A stretch of DNA of 64,000 bases from Kribbella catacumbae DSM 19601 (GCF_000372465.1 NZ_AQUZ01000001.1:429952-493951); one strand, 5' to 3'; numbered from the stretch's first letter, positions 44,359 through 53,480 are shown. The notes: generated from the sequence alone by a model not told the origin. A program made the numbers and translations.

Positions 44359-45161
44359 TCAGGCGTTGCCTTGGCGATCGACCGGGGCGCCGGCTGTCGA
44401 CGAGTGGCGGTAGGGGACTACGGAGAGGATGAGCAGGACGAGTCCGGCCAAGGGGGCCTATGCCAAAGCTGCGGAGCCTGCCCCAGGTGTCGGCAGCGCG
44501 GCCGGCGGTGGACACTGCGAGCGCCGAGCTGGCTGCGCTGGCGGAGTTGTTCCAGGTGAAGGCTTGGGTGAGGGCGGTCGGGTGGACTGCCTTTCGGTCA
44601 GGACGTTCAGTAGGACAAGCGTCGGCGGTACTGCGGCCTCAGTGATCACCACGACTGCGCCTAGCCAGAGCGCGGACGGTGCGAAGGGGAGTAGCAACGC
44701 AGTACCGGTCAGGTACGCGGTGGCGATGACGAGTTGACGATGCGCAGGAAGGCGACGCGGGCCCAGCCCGTAGTACCAGGAGGAGAGTAGGCCGCTGAGG
44801 CTGGAGGCGGCGATGATCGGCGCGGCTGCGCCAGGCAGTTCGTGGCTGGCCGCGAAGGCGGAGATTGAGACGCCCATGGTTCCGAAGTACAGGCCGATGG
44901 CGAGGTTTAGCAGGGCTAGCGGGTCTGGCCGAAGCGGTCGATCAGGCGGGCCAGCTGCGGACCGATCAACGCTTCGGCGAGGGCGAATCCAGCGGCGGCG
45001 AGGCCGGCGGTGGCGTAGGAGCCGGTGCGGGCGTGCAGTAGCCAGACCAGGCCGAGCCCGGTCATGGCTATGCCGACGCGGCCGACAGCGGCGGTGAAGA
45101 AGAAGGCGGCAGCGCCGGGGGTGCGTAGCAGTGGGCGGTAGCCGGTGGCGGCTCGGGGCAT
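44359..45161 (-). pseudogene. MFS transporter gene, multiply broken
   Basis: Reading down from ATG 45161, MPRAATGYRPLLRTPGAAAF and the first two helices run to LARLIDRFGQTR and a stop at 44916. The sequence resumes in another frame with LALLNLAIGLYFGTMGVSIS and the HELPGAAAPIIAASSLSGLL region, typical of the seventh helix onward, so about 100 residues are lost. A second shift follows TER, restoring AVHPTALTQAFTWNNSAS. A third is needed to reach GLVLLILSVVPYRHS and the stop at 44359. With three shifts and a deletion it cannot be functional. Confidence 0.8.
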
Positions 45162-45382
45162 GAGGTGTCCTCGTCGCTGCTCGGCGGTGCGGACCCGCCG
45201 GCGCCTGTACTACAGAGAGGTGCGACCCGTGGTTCGCCAGGGGACATCCAGGACTGCGGCAAGGCGGGACACGCGCCCTCACCGCCGCCCCCGACACCGA
45301 GCGGAACAGAAACGTCAGGCTCGGGACAATGCGGACCCGAGCGACTCAGGCGACTTTAACAACACTCACACGCGCCCGCCGC
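45162..45382. other. Intergenic region upstream of the broken MFS gene
   Basis: There is no gene in this gap. It separates the remnant MFS from the GNAT stop. It is GC-rich with no clear hairpin or repeat. The former MFS promoter should lie here, and GAGGAC remains as the ribosome site before the remnant start. Confidence 0.3.
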
Positions 45383-45874
45383 TCATTCTTGCTGGATGGG
45401 GGTTAGGGCCTGGGCGTAGGTGTTGGCGTCCCAGGAGGCGACGATCTTGGGGCGGAGGGTGGCGCCGAGGCGGGTGTAGAAGCGTTGGGCGCCTTCGTTT
45501 TCGGGGCGCATGCCCCAGGCGATGGTGAGTTGTTGGGGGAGGGCGTAGCGCGCGAGTTCGAGCATGAGGGCGCGGCCTGTTCCGGTGTCGCGGAATTGTT
45601 CGCGGACGTACAGATCGTCGAGACCGAGGATGTCGCCGCCGGTCCAGAGGTGGAGGCGTCGCAGAGCCGAAACGTAGCCGGCCGCCTCTCCACGGTGCTC
45701 GGCCAGGAAGACGACCACGTCGTCTCTGCCCAGCAGTTTGCGCCATTGGTCGACGGTGACGGTGACATAGCGGCCCTCGTCCTGATGGTCGGCCAGTTCG
45801 CCGATCATCAGTCTCAGGATGGCCGCATCGTCAGGGCCGGCGCGGCGAATGGTGGGGGTGAGCTGTTCAGTCAT
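45383..45874 (-). CDS. GNAT-family N-acetyltransferase
   Basis: The 163-aa protein carries the GNAT acetyl-CoA segment QFRDTGTGRALMLELARYA (a Q/RxxGxG/A-type loop), preceded by the beta4 strand ILGLDDLYVRE and followed by ENEGAQRFYTRLGATLRPK, where the general-acid Tyr is expected. It is close to diamine/spermidine acetyltransferase-like members, but the substrate is not certain. ATG 45874 lies 11 bp downstream of the MFS stop on the same strand, so both are transcribed from the TetR-controlled promoter. Confidence 0.9.
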   Translation of the reverse strand: MTEQLTPTIRRAGPDDAAILRLMIGELADHQDEGRYVTVTVDQWRKLLGRDDVVVFLAEHRGEAAGYVSALRRLHLWTGGDILGLDDLYVREQFRDTGTGRALMLELARYALPQQLTIAWGMRPENEGAQRFYTRLGATLRPKIVASWDANTYAQALTPIQQE

Positions 45875-45885
45875 CTTGAAGCTCC

Positions 45886-47274
45886 TCAGTGCGCGGCATG
45901 TGCGGTAGTCGTCGCCGGCTTGCCTGCGGGGATAACGATCAGAGTCAGTACTGCGGCAACCGCGGCCGTGATCGCGGCGAAGGTGAAGCCGCGGCTGAAG
46001 CCGGTCGTGCTGGTGCCGGCGATGCTCGCAGCCGCGATGCTGGAAACCACCGCGACCCCAAGTGCGGCACCGAATTCGTGGAAGGTACTGAGGATGCCTG
46101 AGGCCAGACCGGCTTCGTGATGCTCGACCTGCGCGAGCGTCGTCGTCGAGGCTGCGACGAAGGCTGCACCGATACCCGCGGCCGCGACGCTGATCCCGAT
46201 CACGGTCACGATCGAGCCGTCCCAGAACGCAGGTCCGGCGGTACCGAGTGCCGTGACAGTCAGTCCGACCAAGGCGATGGGGCGCGCACCAAGATGACCG
46301 ATTGCCTGGCCGGCGGTCTGTGCTCCGACCATGGTCGCCAGCGCGACTGGCAGGAAGAGCAGGCCGGTCCGCAGGGCGCCGTAGCCCTGGTGGTGTTGGA
46401 GGTAGAACGACCCGAGGAAGAAGACCGCGATCATCAGCGCGGTGGCGATCAGGATCAGGAACGTGCCCGCGGCAACGGGACGACGGGTGAGTACGCGTAG
46501 ATCCATCAGGGGAGACCGTACGACGCGCTGCAGCCAAGCGAAAGCGGCGTACAGGACGATCGCACCGCCAAGGCCGCCAAGTGTTGCGGCCGAGAGCCAG
46601 CCGCGGTCGCCGGCGTTGATCAGTGCGTAGATCGCAGAGCCGGTAGCAGCGGTGACGAGGATGGCGCCAGGGATGTCGAGGCGCGCGCGGTTCTGTTGCG
46701 GGCGGTCGGCGGGAAGCGTTCGGAACAAGGCCGTCAGCACGACCAGGCCAATCGGCACGTTGATGTAGAACACCCACTGCCAGCCCGGCCCCGCGGTCAG
46801 GATGCCGCCGAGCAGTACGCCGATCGCTGCGCCGCCGCCGCCGAGCGCGGACCAGATCCCGAGCGCCTTGTTCCGCTCGTCGCCGTGGAAGGTCTTGGTG
46901 ACCACCGAGAGCGCGGCAGGAGACAGGATCGCGGCACCGATGCCTTGGGCGACGCGGCCGCCGATGAGCATCGCCGCGCCGCTCGCAAGCCCGGTGGCCA
47001 GCGAGGCAGCGGTGAAGACGACAAGGCCGGTGAGGACGACCCGACGGGCGCCGTACAGGTCGGCGGCTCGTCCGCCGAGCAGCATCAGGCCGCCGAACAT
47101 CAGCGTGTACGCACTCACCACCCAGGTCAGGCTGTCGCGTTCCAGGCCGAGATCGGCGCCGATGTGGGGGAGCGCGATGGCCACCACCGTGACGTCGAGG
47201 ATGAGCATGAACTGCGCCACGCCGAGTAGTGCGAGGAGGCGCCAGCGCCTGGGATCCGCGGTGGTTTCGGGCAT
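45886..47274 (-). CDS. DHA2-type MFS transporter
   Basis: This is a 462-aa protein with about fourteen helices. Motifs seen: MLILDVTVVAIALPHIGADL (D1), GGRAADLYGARRVVL (A), RVAQGIGAAILSPAAL (B) and LLGGILTAGPGWQWVFYINV (C). It probably exports a drug or metabolite that the divergent TetR protein senses. ATG 47274 follows GGGGTGACC. A start 30 bases upstream is possible, but then the transcript would begin inside the operator. The operator repeats at 47293-47341 lie directly upstream. Confidence 0.92.
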   Translation of the reverse strand: MPETTADPRRWRLLALLGVAQFMLILDVTVVAIALPHIGADLGLERDSLTWVVSAYTLMFGGLMLLGGRAADLYGARRVVLTGLVVFTAASLATGLASGAAMLIGGRVAQGIGAAILSPAALSVVTKTFHGDERNKALGIWSALGGGGAAIGVLLGGILTAGPGWQWVFYINVPIGLVVLTALFRTLPADRPQQNRARLDIPGAILVTAATGSAIYALINAGDRGWLSAATLGGLGGAIVLYAAFAWLQRVVRSPLMDLRVLTRRPVAAGTFLILIATALMIAVFFLGSFYLQHHQGYGALRTGLLFLPVALATMVGAQTAGQAIGHLGARPIALVGLTVTALGTAGPAFWDGSIVTVIGISVAAAGIGAAFVAASTTTLAQVEHHEAGLASGILSTFHEFGAALGVAVVSSIAAASIAGTSTTGFSRGFTFAAITAAVAAVLTLIVIPAGKPATTTAHAAH

Positions 47275-47292
47275 GAGGGTCACCCCTGAAGG

Positions 47293-47341
47293 TAATTCGT
47301 ACATGGTTGTATGAGTTATCTTCGCTACAGTAACTCGTACA
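47293..47341. promoter_or_regulatory. TetR operator with three half-sites
   Basis: TAATTCGTACA (47293-47303), TGTATGAGTTA (47308-47318, inverted) and TAACTCGTACA (47331-47341) form two overlapping inverted repeats that share the middle half-site. The second pair matches at 10 of 11 positions. They occupy the gap between the MFS and TetR genes and probably repress both. Confidence 0.65.
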
Positions 47342-47367
47342 CGGGTGTTCGACAAGGGAGAATCCTG

Positions 47368-47940
47368 ATGGTCGCCACGCAGGCCAAACGAGCTGACGCG
47401 CAACGCAGTATCGCGGCGATCCTGGCGGCCTCGGTGGAGTGCCTGAGCCGCAATCCGGAGGCGAGTGTCAGCGAGATCGCCAAGGCCGCGGGCGTCGGGC
47501 GCGTCACCGTCTACGGGCACTTCCCGAACCGGGCCGACCTGGTCGACGCGACGTTCGCCCGCGCGATCGAGAACGGCCATGCCGCGCTCGAGGCGGTTGA
47601 CTTGGAGGGCGATCCCCGCGAGGCCTTGGCCCGGCTGATCGACTCCAGCTGGATGTTGGTCGACCGGTTCCGGTCGCTGCTGACAGCTGCCCAGGATGCC
47701 CTGCCGCCAGGCCGGATCCGGACGCTGCATGCCGGGCCGATGGATCGCGTCGAGCGCCTGGTCGAGCGAGGCCGGGCAGAAGGCGTTTTCCGTACCGACC
47801 TGCCGGTCTTCTGGCTGGTCAGCGTGATGCACAACGTGATGCACGGCGCCGCCGACGAGATCAATGCCGGGCGGCTGGACGCCGACGACGCCGGCGACTT
47901 CATCACGGCGACAATCCTGGCCGCGTTCAGTACGCCGTAA
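47368..47940 (+). CDS. TetR-family repressor
   Basis: This is a 190-aa regulator. The N-terminal helix-turn-helix reads ASVSEIAKAAGVGRVTVYGHFPNRADLVDA, the TetR signature. The C-terminal ligand domain is variable. ATG 47368 follows AAGGGAG; the upstream in-frame start would place the operator inside the coding region. It is divergent from the MFS/GNAT pair and likely releases the operator when a pump substrate is bound. Confidence 0.92.
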   Translation: MVATQAKRADAQRSIAAILAASVECLSRNPEASVSEIAKAAGVGRVTVYGHFPNRADLVDATFARAIENGHAALEAVDLEGDPREALARLIDSSWMLVDRFRSLLTAAQDALPPGRIRTLHAGPMDRVERLVERGRAEGVFRTDLPVFWLVSVMHNVMHGAADEINAGRLDADDAGDFITATILAAFSTP

Positions 47941-47980
47941 CTGGGCGTGACTCAAGCCTGGCCGGGCGACATGGCCAACC

Positions 47981-48000
47981 AGATTAGATGCGTCTAATCT
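47981..48000. promoter_or_regulatory. 20-bp palindrome, probable DtxR/MntR-type operator
   Basis: AGATTAGATGCGTCTAATCT matches its reverse complement at 18 of 20 positions. It lies 6 bp before the GTG of the DtxR-like gene and covers the expected -10 region. The ATTAGA, then TCTAAT core resembles MntR/IdeR-type sites. Autoregulation of the three-gene operon is likely. Confidence 0.65.
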
Positions 48001-48006
48001 AATCCT

Positions 48007-48702
48007 GTGATTGCTCAAACGGCACGGCCGGTGCAGTGTTGCGAGATCGCGCATACCGAGGCGGTCGAGGACTATCTGCGGACGATCTTCAAGCTCAGTG
48101 GTCGCGGGCTCCCGGTGACCACGTCGGCGGTCGCCGAGCAGCTCGGGGTTTCGCCGCCCACCGTGTCGGCGATGCTGAAACGGCTGGAGGCCAGCGAGCT
48201 GATCGATCGATCCGGCGGCCGCGCCATCGCCCTGACGGCCCACGGTGACCGGCACGCCGCCGGGGTGACCCGTCGGCACCGGTTGGTCGAGACCTTCCTT
48301 GTCCAGGTGGTCGGATTCGGCTGGGACGAGGTCCACGCGGAGGCCGACGTCCTCGAACATGCGATCAGCGAGCGGCTGGAAGAACGCATCGACGATCTGC
48401 TCGGACACCCGACGCACGACCCGCACGGCGACCCGATTCCGCCGCGTACCGGCGAACATGTCGAGTCCTGGGCGGCGGCCCTCGGCAGCGCCGCGGAGGG
48501 AAGCCGCTTCCGCGTGCAGCGAGTGGCCGACGATGACAGCAACGCCCTGCGGTACCTGGCCGATCGGGGCATCAAACCCGGCACGGTCCTCGAAGTGGTG
48601 AGGCGCGAGCCCTTCGGCGGACCGATCTGGGTGATGGTCGAAGCGCGCAGCCATGCGCTCGGACCGACGCTCGCCGACCTCGTGCACGGGGAGACCGCCT
48701 GA
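48007..48702 (+). CDS. DtxR/MntR-family metal-dependent regulator
   Basis: The 231-aa protein has an N-terminal helix-turn-helix (TEAVEDYLRTIFKLSGRG, then TTSAVAEQLGVSPPTVSAML), the metal-binding dimerisation domain (HRLVETFLVQVVGFGWDEVH, DVLEHAISERLEERID) and a C-terminal FeoA/SH3-like domain (RFRVQRVADDDSNALRYLAD). The start is GTG 48007 with a palindrome 6 bp upstream. The stop overlaps the multicopper oxidase start (TGATG). The operon with an oxidase and ZIP transporter suggests control of Mn, Fe or Zn homeostasis. Which metal cannot be read from the sequence. Confidence 0.92.
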   Translation: MIAQTARPVQCCEIAHTEAVEDYLRTIFKLSGRGLPVTTSAVAEQLGVSPPTVSAMLKRLEASELIDRSGGRAIALTAHGDRHAAGVTRRHRLVETFLVQVVGFGWDEVHAEADVLEHAISERLEERIDDLLGHPTHDPHGDPIPPRTGEHVESWAAALGSAAEGSRFRVQRVADDDSNALRYLADRGIKPGTVLEVVRREPFGGPIWVMVEARSHALGPTLADLVHGETA

Positions 48703-49730
48703 TGCCCGGCGCGTCCCGGCGCGGATTCCTGCTGGGCGGAGCGGGAGTCGCCCTCGGTGCGATCCCAGCGACGGCGCCGAGCGCCGACCCGGCCCCGCCG
48801 GCCCATACAGGGCACGGTACTGCGCATGTGCACGGCGGCGGCATCAACGGCCCGACCTTCCGGGGCGGCAGCGTCGACCACGCGGCCAACGGCTTCAACC
48901 CGACCCCGCTGCTCCGGGACTTCGACTACGGCAAGGTGTCCAAGCTGCCGGGCGGCCGGACCCTGCGCGAGTGGGAGATCTACGCGACGGATCGCGAGAT
49001 CGAGGTCGCGCCCGGCCTGAAGTTCGAGGCCTGGACCTTCAACAACCGGATACCGGGTCCGACCCTGCGCTGCCGGGCCGGTGACCGGCTGCGAGTGCGG
49101 TTCGTCAACGCGTCGGCGCATCCGCACACGATGCACTTTCACGGCATCCATCCCGCCGAGATGGACGGAACGCCAGGCATCGGGCGAGGCGTGATCGAGC
49201 CGGGCGGTGACTTCGTCTACGAGTTCGACGCGGTGCCGTTCGGTCTCCATCTCTACCACTGCCACGTCGGGCCACTGGCCGAGCACATCGCGCGCGGCAT
49301 GTACGGCACCTTCATCATCGACCCGCCCGAAGACCGCCCAACGGCGGACGAGATGGTGATGGTGATGCACGGCTACAACACCACCTTCGATGCCCAAGGC
49401 AACCAGTTGTACGCCGTCAACGGCATCCCGTTCCACTACATGAACGAGCCGATCCGGGTGAAGCGCGGCGAGCTGGTCCGCATCTACCTGGTGAACGTGC
49501 TCGAGTACGACCCGATCAACAGCTTCCATCTGCACGGGAACTTCTTCGACTACTACCCGACCGGAACGCGGCTGGAGCCCAGCGAGTACACCGACACTGT
49601 CGTCCAGGCCCAAGGCCAGCGGGGGATCTGCGAGCTGCGTTTCCCGCATCCGGGCAAGTACATGTTCCACGCGCACAAGAGCGAGTTCGCCGAGCTCGGC
49701 TGGATGGGCTTCTTCGAGGTGACCGAGTGA
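48702..49730 (+). CDS. Two-domain multicopper oxidase, TAT-exported
   Basis: The protein has 342 aa. A twin-arginine signal (ASRRGFLLGGAGVAL) leads into a His-rich segment (HTGHGTAHVHGGG). The first cupredoxin domain has HPHTMHFHGIHP (His145, His147) and the type 1 copper site LYHCHVGPLAEHI (His186, Cys187, His188 region). The second has NSFHLHGNFFDYY and FHAHKSEF. This is the short two-domain form rather than the three-domain laccase. It probably oxidises metal ions such as Fe(II) or Mn(II) at the cell surface, given its neighbours (inference). It overlaps the ZIP gene by 4 bp (GTGA). Confidence 0.9.
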   Translation: MPGASRRGFLLGGAGVALGAIPATAPSADPAPPAHTGHGTAHVHGGGINGPTFRGGSVDHAANGFNPTPLLRDFDYGKVSKLPGGRTLREWEIYATDREIEVAPGLKFEAWTFNNRIPGPTLRCRAGDRLRVRFVNASAHPHTMHFHGIHPAEMDGTPGIGRGVIEPGGDFVYEFDAVPFGLHLYHCHVGPLAEHIARGMYGTFIIDPPEDRPTADEMVMVMHGYNTTFDAQGNQLYAVNGIPFHYMNEPIRVKRGELVRIYLVNVLEYDPINSFHLHGNFFDYYPTGTRLEPSEYTDTVVQAQGQRGICELRFPHPGKYMFHAHKSEFAELGWMGFFEVTE

Positions 49731-50914
49731 CCGACCCGACGACTCGGAAACTGCTGCCCGCCTGGACGCTGGTCGCGATCACCATCGCGGTCGCCGCCGT
49801 CGCGCTGACGGCACTGGCTGTCCTGGGCAGCCGGGCTTTGCCTGACCGCACCGGTCCACCGGTGGAAGAGCTGGTGGTGGAACGGACAGCGTTGTCGCCG
49901 AGCGCGATCGAACTGACGGTGCGAAACACCGGACCCGACGCGGTGCAGATCGCCCAGATTTTCGTCAACGATGTCTATGTGAGTTTCACCGGCGCCACCG
50001 AACCGGTGAGCCGGCTGGCTACCGAGACCGTGCGCCTGGACTATCCCTGGCAGGACGGCCACCCGCTGCAGATCTCGATCCTGACCTCGACTGGCGCGGT
50101 CATCGAACACGAAATCGCCGCCGCGGTGGAGACTCCTACAGCGGATCGGGACCTGCTGGCTCTGATGATCCTGCTGGGGACCTATGTAGGCATCATCCCG
50201 GTCGCACTCGGGATGGTGTTCCTGCCCGTACTACGAAGAGCCGGCCGCTCGCTGGTCCGGATGCTGCTGGCGTTGACGGTGGGGCTGCTTGCCTTCCTGG
50301 CCGTCGACGCTGCCATCGAGGGCCTCGATCTCGCGGCCCAGACCGGCGGTGCATTTGGCGGTCCGATCCTGGTGTTCCTCGGCGCCGCGATGGCGTTCCT
50401 GGCGCTGACAGCGGTTGATCGCCTGCTGCAAAGGCGCGTTGACTCCGTGGAGAAGACATCGGTCGACGGTCGACGGCTGGCGCTGATGATCGCCACCGGG
50501 ATCGGGCTCCACAACCTCGGCGAAGGGCTCGCCATCGGATCGGCGTACGCGGTGGGTGAACTGGCTCTGGGTGCTGCCTTGGTGGTCGGCTTCGCCCTGC
50601 ACAACACCACCGAGGGTCTCGCCGTCGTGACGCCGTTGACGCGTCAGAAGCCGTCGCTCGGCCGCCTGGCCGGCCTTGGTCTGCTGGCTGGTGGGCCTGC
50701 GATCATCGGCGCGGCGATCGGCGCCACGGTCAGCAACGCGGCGGTCGCGTCGCTGCTGTTCGGGGTCGGAGTCGGCGCAATCCTTCAGGTCATCATCCAG
50801 ATCACGCCGGGCTTGCGCGACCAGACCGGCAAGGTGCTCAGCCTGCCGGTGATCAGTGGACTGTCAGTGGGCGTCGTGATCATGTACGCCACTGGCCTCC
50901 TGGTCGCGGTCTGA
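49727..50914 (+). CDS. ZIP-family metal transporter with N-terminal extracytoplasmic domain
   Basis: The protein has 395 aa. The C-terminal 255 residues are a ZIP transporter with the metal-site helices IGLHNLGEGLAIGS (His262, Glu266) and ALHNTTEGLAVVTPL (His292, Glu296). An extra helix (about 12-35) and a beta-rich domain (about 50-130, LSPSAIELTVRNTGPD) precede it and are not part of usual ZIP proteins (about 260 aa). The added domain lies outside the membrane and may bind metal or the oxidase. GTG 49727 overlaps the oxidase stop. It imports divalent metal, with identity unknown. Confidence 0.88.
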   Translation: MTDPTTRKLLPAWTLVAITIAVAAVALTALAVLGSRALPDRTGPPVEELVVERTALSPSAIELTVRNTGPDAVQIAQIFVNDVYVSFTGATEPVSRLATETVRLDYPWQDGHPLQISILTSTGAVIEHEIAAAVETPTADRDLLALMILLGTYVGIIPVALGMVFLPVLRRAGRSLVRMLLALTVGLLAFLAVDAAIEGLDLAAQTGGAFGGPILVFLGAAMAFLALTAVDRLLQRRVDSVEKTSVDGRRLALMIATGIGLHNLGEGLAIGSAYAVGELALGAALVVGFALHNTTEGLAVVTPLTRQKPSLGRLAGLGLLAGGPAIIGAAIGATVSNAAVASLLFGVGVGAILQVIIQITPGLRDQTGKVLSLPVISGLSVGVVIMYATGLLVAV

Positions 50915-50930
50915 CGACGCGAGGGCCTCG

Positions 50931-50957
50931 GCTGCCGGGGCCTTCGCTCCCGGCAGC
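50931..50957. terminator. Bidirectional hairpin terminator
   Basis: GCTGCCGGG and CCCGGCAGC form a 9-bp stem around a 9-base loop (GCCTTCGCT). It is placed between the convergent ZIP (stop 50914) and SNF2 (stop 50972) genes, so it can stop both transcripts. Confidence 0.7.
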
Positions 50958-50971
50958 TCTCGGCCACTCGC

Positions 50972-53101
50972 TCAGGGTTTGAGGGCGTTCGTCAGCAGGG
51001 TGACCAAGGCTTCCAGCTGGAGATCAGCAGAGGAAGTGACCTCTTCATCGGAGCCGTCCAAGGCTCTGGCGGCCAGGCCGGCCTTGGTGTCGATCAGGTC
51101 GGCGATCCTGGTGTCGATGGTCTGGGCGGCGATGATGCGCCAGGCCGTGACGGGCTCTTCCTGACCGATGCGGTGGACGCGATCGATGGCCTGGGTCTGC
51201 TCGGCGTTCGTCCAGGACAGCTCGGCGAGGACGACGTTGGAAGAGACCTGAAGGTTGATGCCCACGCCAGCGGTCAGCAGCGAGCAGACCGCGATGGAGA
51301 CCTCGGGATCGTTGACGAAGGCGTCGATGTTCTGCTGACGCTTCTTCGCCGTCTGGTCGCCGCGGATCGAGGAGTACCGGATGCCGCGTTCGGCGAAGAG
51401 TGCCTCCGCGGTGTCCATCACCTCGATGTGGCGGGCGAAGAAGACGACCTTGCCGACGTTGTGGGCCAGCTGGGCCGCGTAGTCGGCGGCCAGGCCGGCC
51501 TTGGCCTCGCCGATACGGCGTACGAGGCTGAAGATGTTGTCGCCGGTCTTCGCCTTGGCCTGCTCGGATCGCTCCCAGCCGGCGACCTGCCGGACCAGGT
51601 CGTGGTCGATGCCTTCGACGGTGACGCCGGAGGTCCGCGTCGCCAGCGCCGTCTCGTACCGCGCTACGAGGCGGTCGGCCAGTTCGCGCTCGGCGGCCCG
51701 GATCGAGCGGCCGACCGCGCCGTCCAGCTCGACGGGCAGGTCGGCGATGCGACGAGCGGGGATGTCTCTGGCCACGTCGACCTTGCGGCGGCGGACGATG
51801 CCCATGTCGATCACGCAGGACCGAGCTGCCGCGTAGAAGCCGGGGTCGGCCGGCGTCAGGTCGGTCTCGTCGAGCTTCGCCATCAGCTCCGCGCGCGGCG
51901 CCTTCTCGTCGATCCAGCCGAGGTATTGCCAGATCGCCCGGAAGTCGTCGATGTCGTTGATAAGCGGCGTCCCGGTCAGGGCCATCAGCAACGGCCGCGG
52001 AGTACGGGACTGGATCCGCTCGGACAGTGCCAGGACGTTACGGGAGCGCTGGGACTTCTTGTTCTTGATGAAGTGCGCCTCGTCGACGACCATGCCGCGC
52101 AGGCCGAGGTCGCCGAGCCAGCCGACGTGCCGGTCGAGTACCTCGTAGTTGACGATGACGATGTCGGCGAAGCCGTCGATCGTGTCGCCGTCGCCCTGGA
52201 TCACGGTGGCGACCCGCTTCGGGGTCCAGATGCCGGCCTCGCGCGCCCAGTTTGTCTTGACGACATTCGGTACTACGACCAGCAACGGGTAGGCGTTGGC
52301 CGCCTGCGCGGCGAGCAGAGCCTGAGCCGTCTTGCCGAGGCCCGGCTCATCGGCCAGCAGGAAGGAGCGGTGGCCCGCCGAGGCGGAGGCGATCAGTTGC
52401 GCCTGGTGCGGCATCAGCTCGAGGAGGTTGCCCGGCAAGCGCAGGGAGGCCGGCTCGGGCAGGGACTTGCTCGCGGATGCGGCGGCGTACTCGAAGGACT
52501 TGAGCAGGGGGTTGATCAGCTCCCAGCCGGACAAGCGCCGTACCTGCGGCTGGCGTGGTGCGGCCGCGGCGGCGCTGAAGTCGGGGGCGAGGAAAGGATT
52601 GGCGAGCTGTCGTGAGACGACCGATTGCGGGACGACCTGGCGCGGTGGCGGGGCGGCCGCGGTCGTCGGCTCGGTCGGTGGCGGCTCGACGGCGGTCGGC
52701 TCCTCGCCTGCGGCGATCAGCATGTCGCGCTTGAGCACCGACGCAGCTTCGGAGATGACAGCGTCCTCGGCGAGCAGCGCGAGGAGAGAGGTGTCCAAGG
52801 CGGCGGACTTGGCGAGGATCGTCGCAAGTCCGTCGAGGCGCCGCAGCTGAGTGGCGCGGTAGGCGTCGGTGGCGTTCGCGTCGGCGTTGACCCGGGCCCG
52901 CTCCTCGCGCACCAGGAGGGCGACCACCTGGAACTTGGTCCGCACCGAAGGCTGCACGTTGGAGCGCTCGACAGCCGCCTCGATCTCGCGGACGGCGCGG
53001 GCGAGCACCGGGATGAGCCCCTCGGCATCGCGGGCAGGGCGCCGCTTGGCGCGGGGAGCGGTACGCCGAGCGCCGGTCTGGCGCTGGCCTCGTCGGGCCA
53101 A
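50972..53101 (-). CDS. SNF2-family DEAD/H helicase
   Basis: This 709-aa ATPase has an N-terminal basic tail (RRTAPRAKRRPARD), a helical region of about 190 residues, and then the two SNF2 lobes. Walker A is DEPGLGKTAQ (251-260), DEAH is at residues 340-343 (VVDEAHFIKNKK), motif III is ALTGTPLIN, motif V is VCSLLTAGVGINLQ and motif VI is AIDRVHRIGQ. Stand-alone bacterial members move on double-stranded DNA and some take part in defence or repair. No methylase or nuclease gene lies next to it. The annealing-helicase-like HARP domain is not seen. Confidence 0.92.
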   Translation of the reverse strand: MARRGQRQTGARRTAPRAKRRPARDAEGLIPVLARAVREIEAAVERSNVQPSVRTKFQVVALLVREERARVNADANATDAYRATQLRRLDGLATILAKSAALDTSLLALLAEDAVISEAASVLKRDMLIAAGEEPTAVEPPPTEPTTAAAPPPRQVVPQSVVSRQLANPFLAPDFSAAAAAPRQPQVRRLSGWELINPLLKSFEYAAASASKSLPEPASLRLPGNLLELMPHQAQLIASASAGHRSFLLADEPGLGKTAQALLAAQAANAYPLLVVVPNVVKTNWAREAGIWTPKRVATVIQGDGDTIDGFADIVIVNYEVLDRHVGWLGDLGLRGMVVDEAHFIKNKKSQRSRNVLALSERIQSRTPRPLLMALTGTPLINDIDDFRAIWQYLGWIDEKAPRAELMAKLDETDLTPADPGFYAAARSCVIDMGIVRRRKVDVARDIPARRIADLPVELDGAVGRSIRAAERELADRLVARYETALATRTSGVTVEGIDHDLVRQVAGWERSEQAKAKTGDNIFSLVRRIGEAKAGLAADYAAQLAHNVGKVVFFARHIEVMDTAEALFAERGIRYSSIRGDQTAKKRQQNIDAFVNDPEVSIAVCSLLTAGVGINLQVSSNVVLAELSWTNAEQTQAIDRVHRIGQEEPVTAWRIIAAQTIDTRIADLIDTKAGLAARALDGSDEEVTSSADLQLEALVTLLTNALKP

Positions 53102-53480
53102 AGATCCTCCTCAGAACTCGCCGTGGCGCGCTTGCCACGGCGGTACAGCGGCACCGGACACCCTCGCGCGGCCGACAAGACATCGCAGGGCGTGGTCCGG
53201 GCCCGCCGATCGGCATATGGCTCGGTCTCACCGCTTCTGCGAGCGGTCGAGCTGTCGGAGTTCCGACGGGGCTGGCCGCGGATGGGACCGGCCATCGATA
53301 GCCGGTTCCAGTCAGCAGGCGCAGCCGTCACGAGGCGGTCGGCTTCACCACGGGCGTCGCCGATGTTCGGTGCTGCACCAATCGTAGCCGCACTCGGGTC
53401 GCCTGGACATTTCAGGCCCCGGATTTCTCGATTTGTTGCGTTCGGCGGCCGCTTTACCGTCTAAGGGGTAGGAGGTGGCT
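53102..53480. other. 379-bp divergent promoter region
   Basis: This gap lies between the SNF2 start (minus) and the sigma-factor start (plus). No coding frame is convincing. A shorter A/T-richer patch (53425-53465) before GGAGG should contain the sigma-gene promoter. I see no clear operator. Confidence 0.35.

Noticed and set aside
44251..44559. Plus-strand 102-codon frame upstream of the broken MFS gene
   Set aside because: It is Arg/Gly/Cys-rich without a ribosome site, and it is antisense to the MFS C-terminal remnant.
47275..48687. N-terminal extension making the MFS protein 933 aa
   Set aside because: The added part runs antisense through the TetR and DtxR genes and the operators. The MFS signature starts at 47274.
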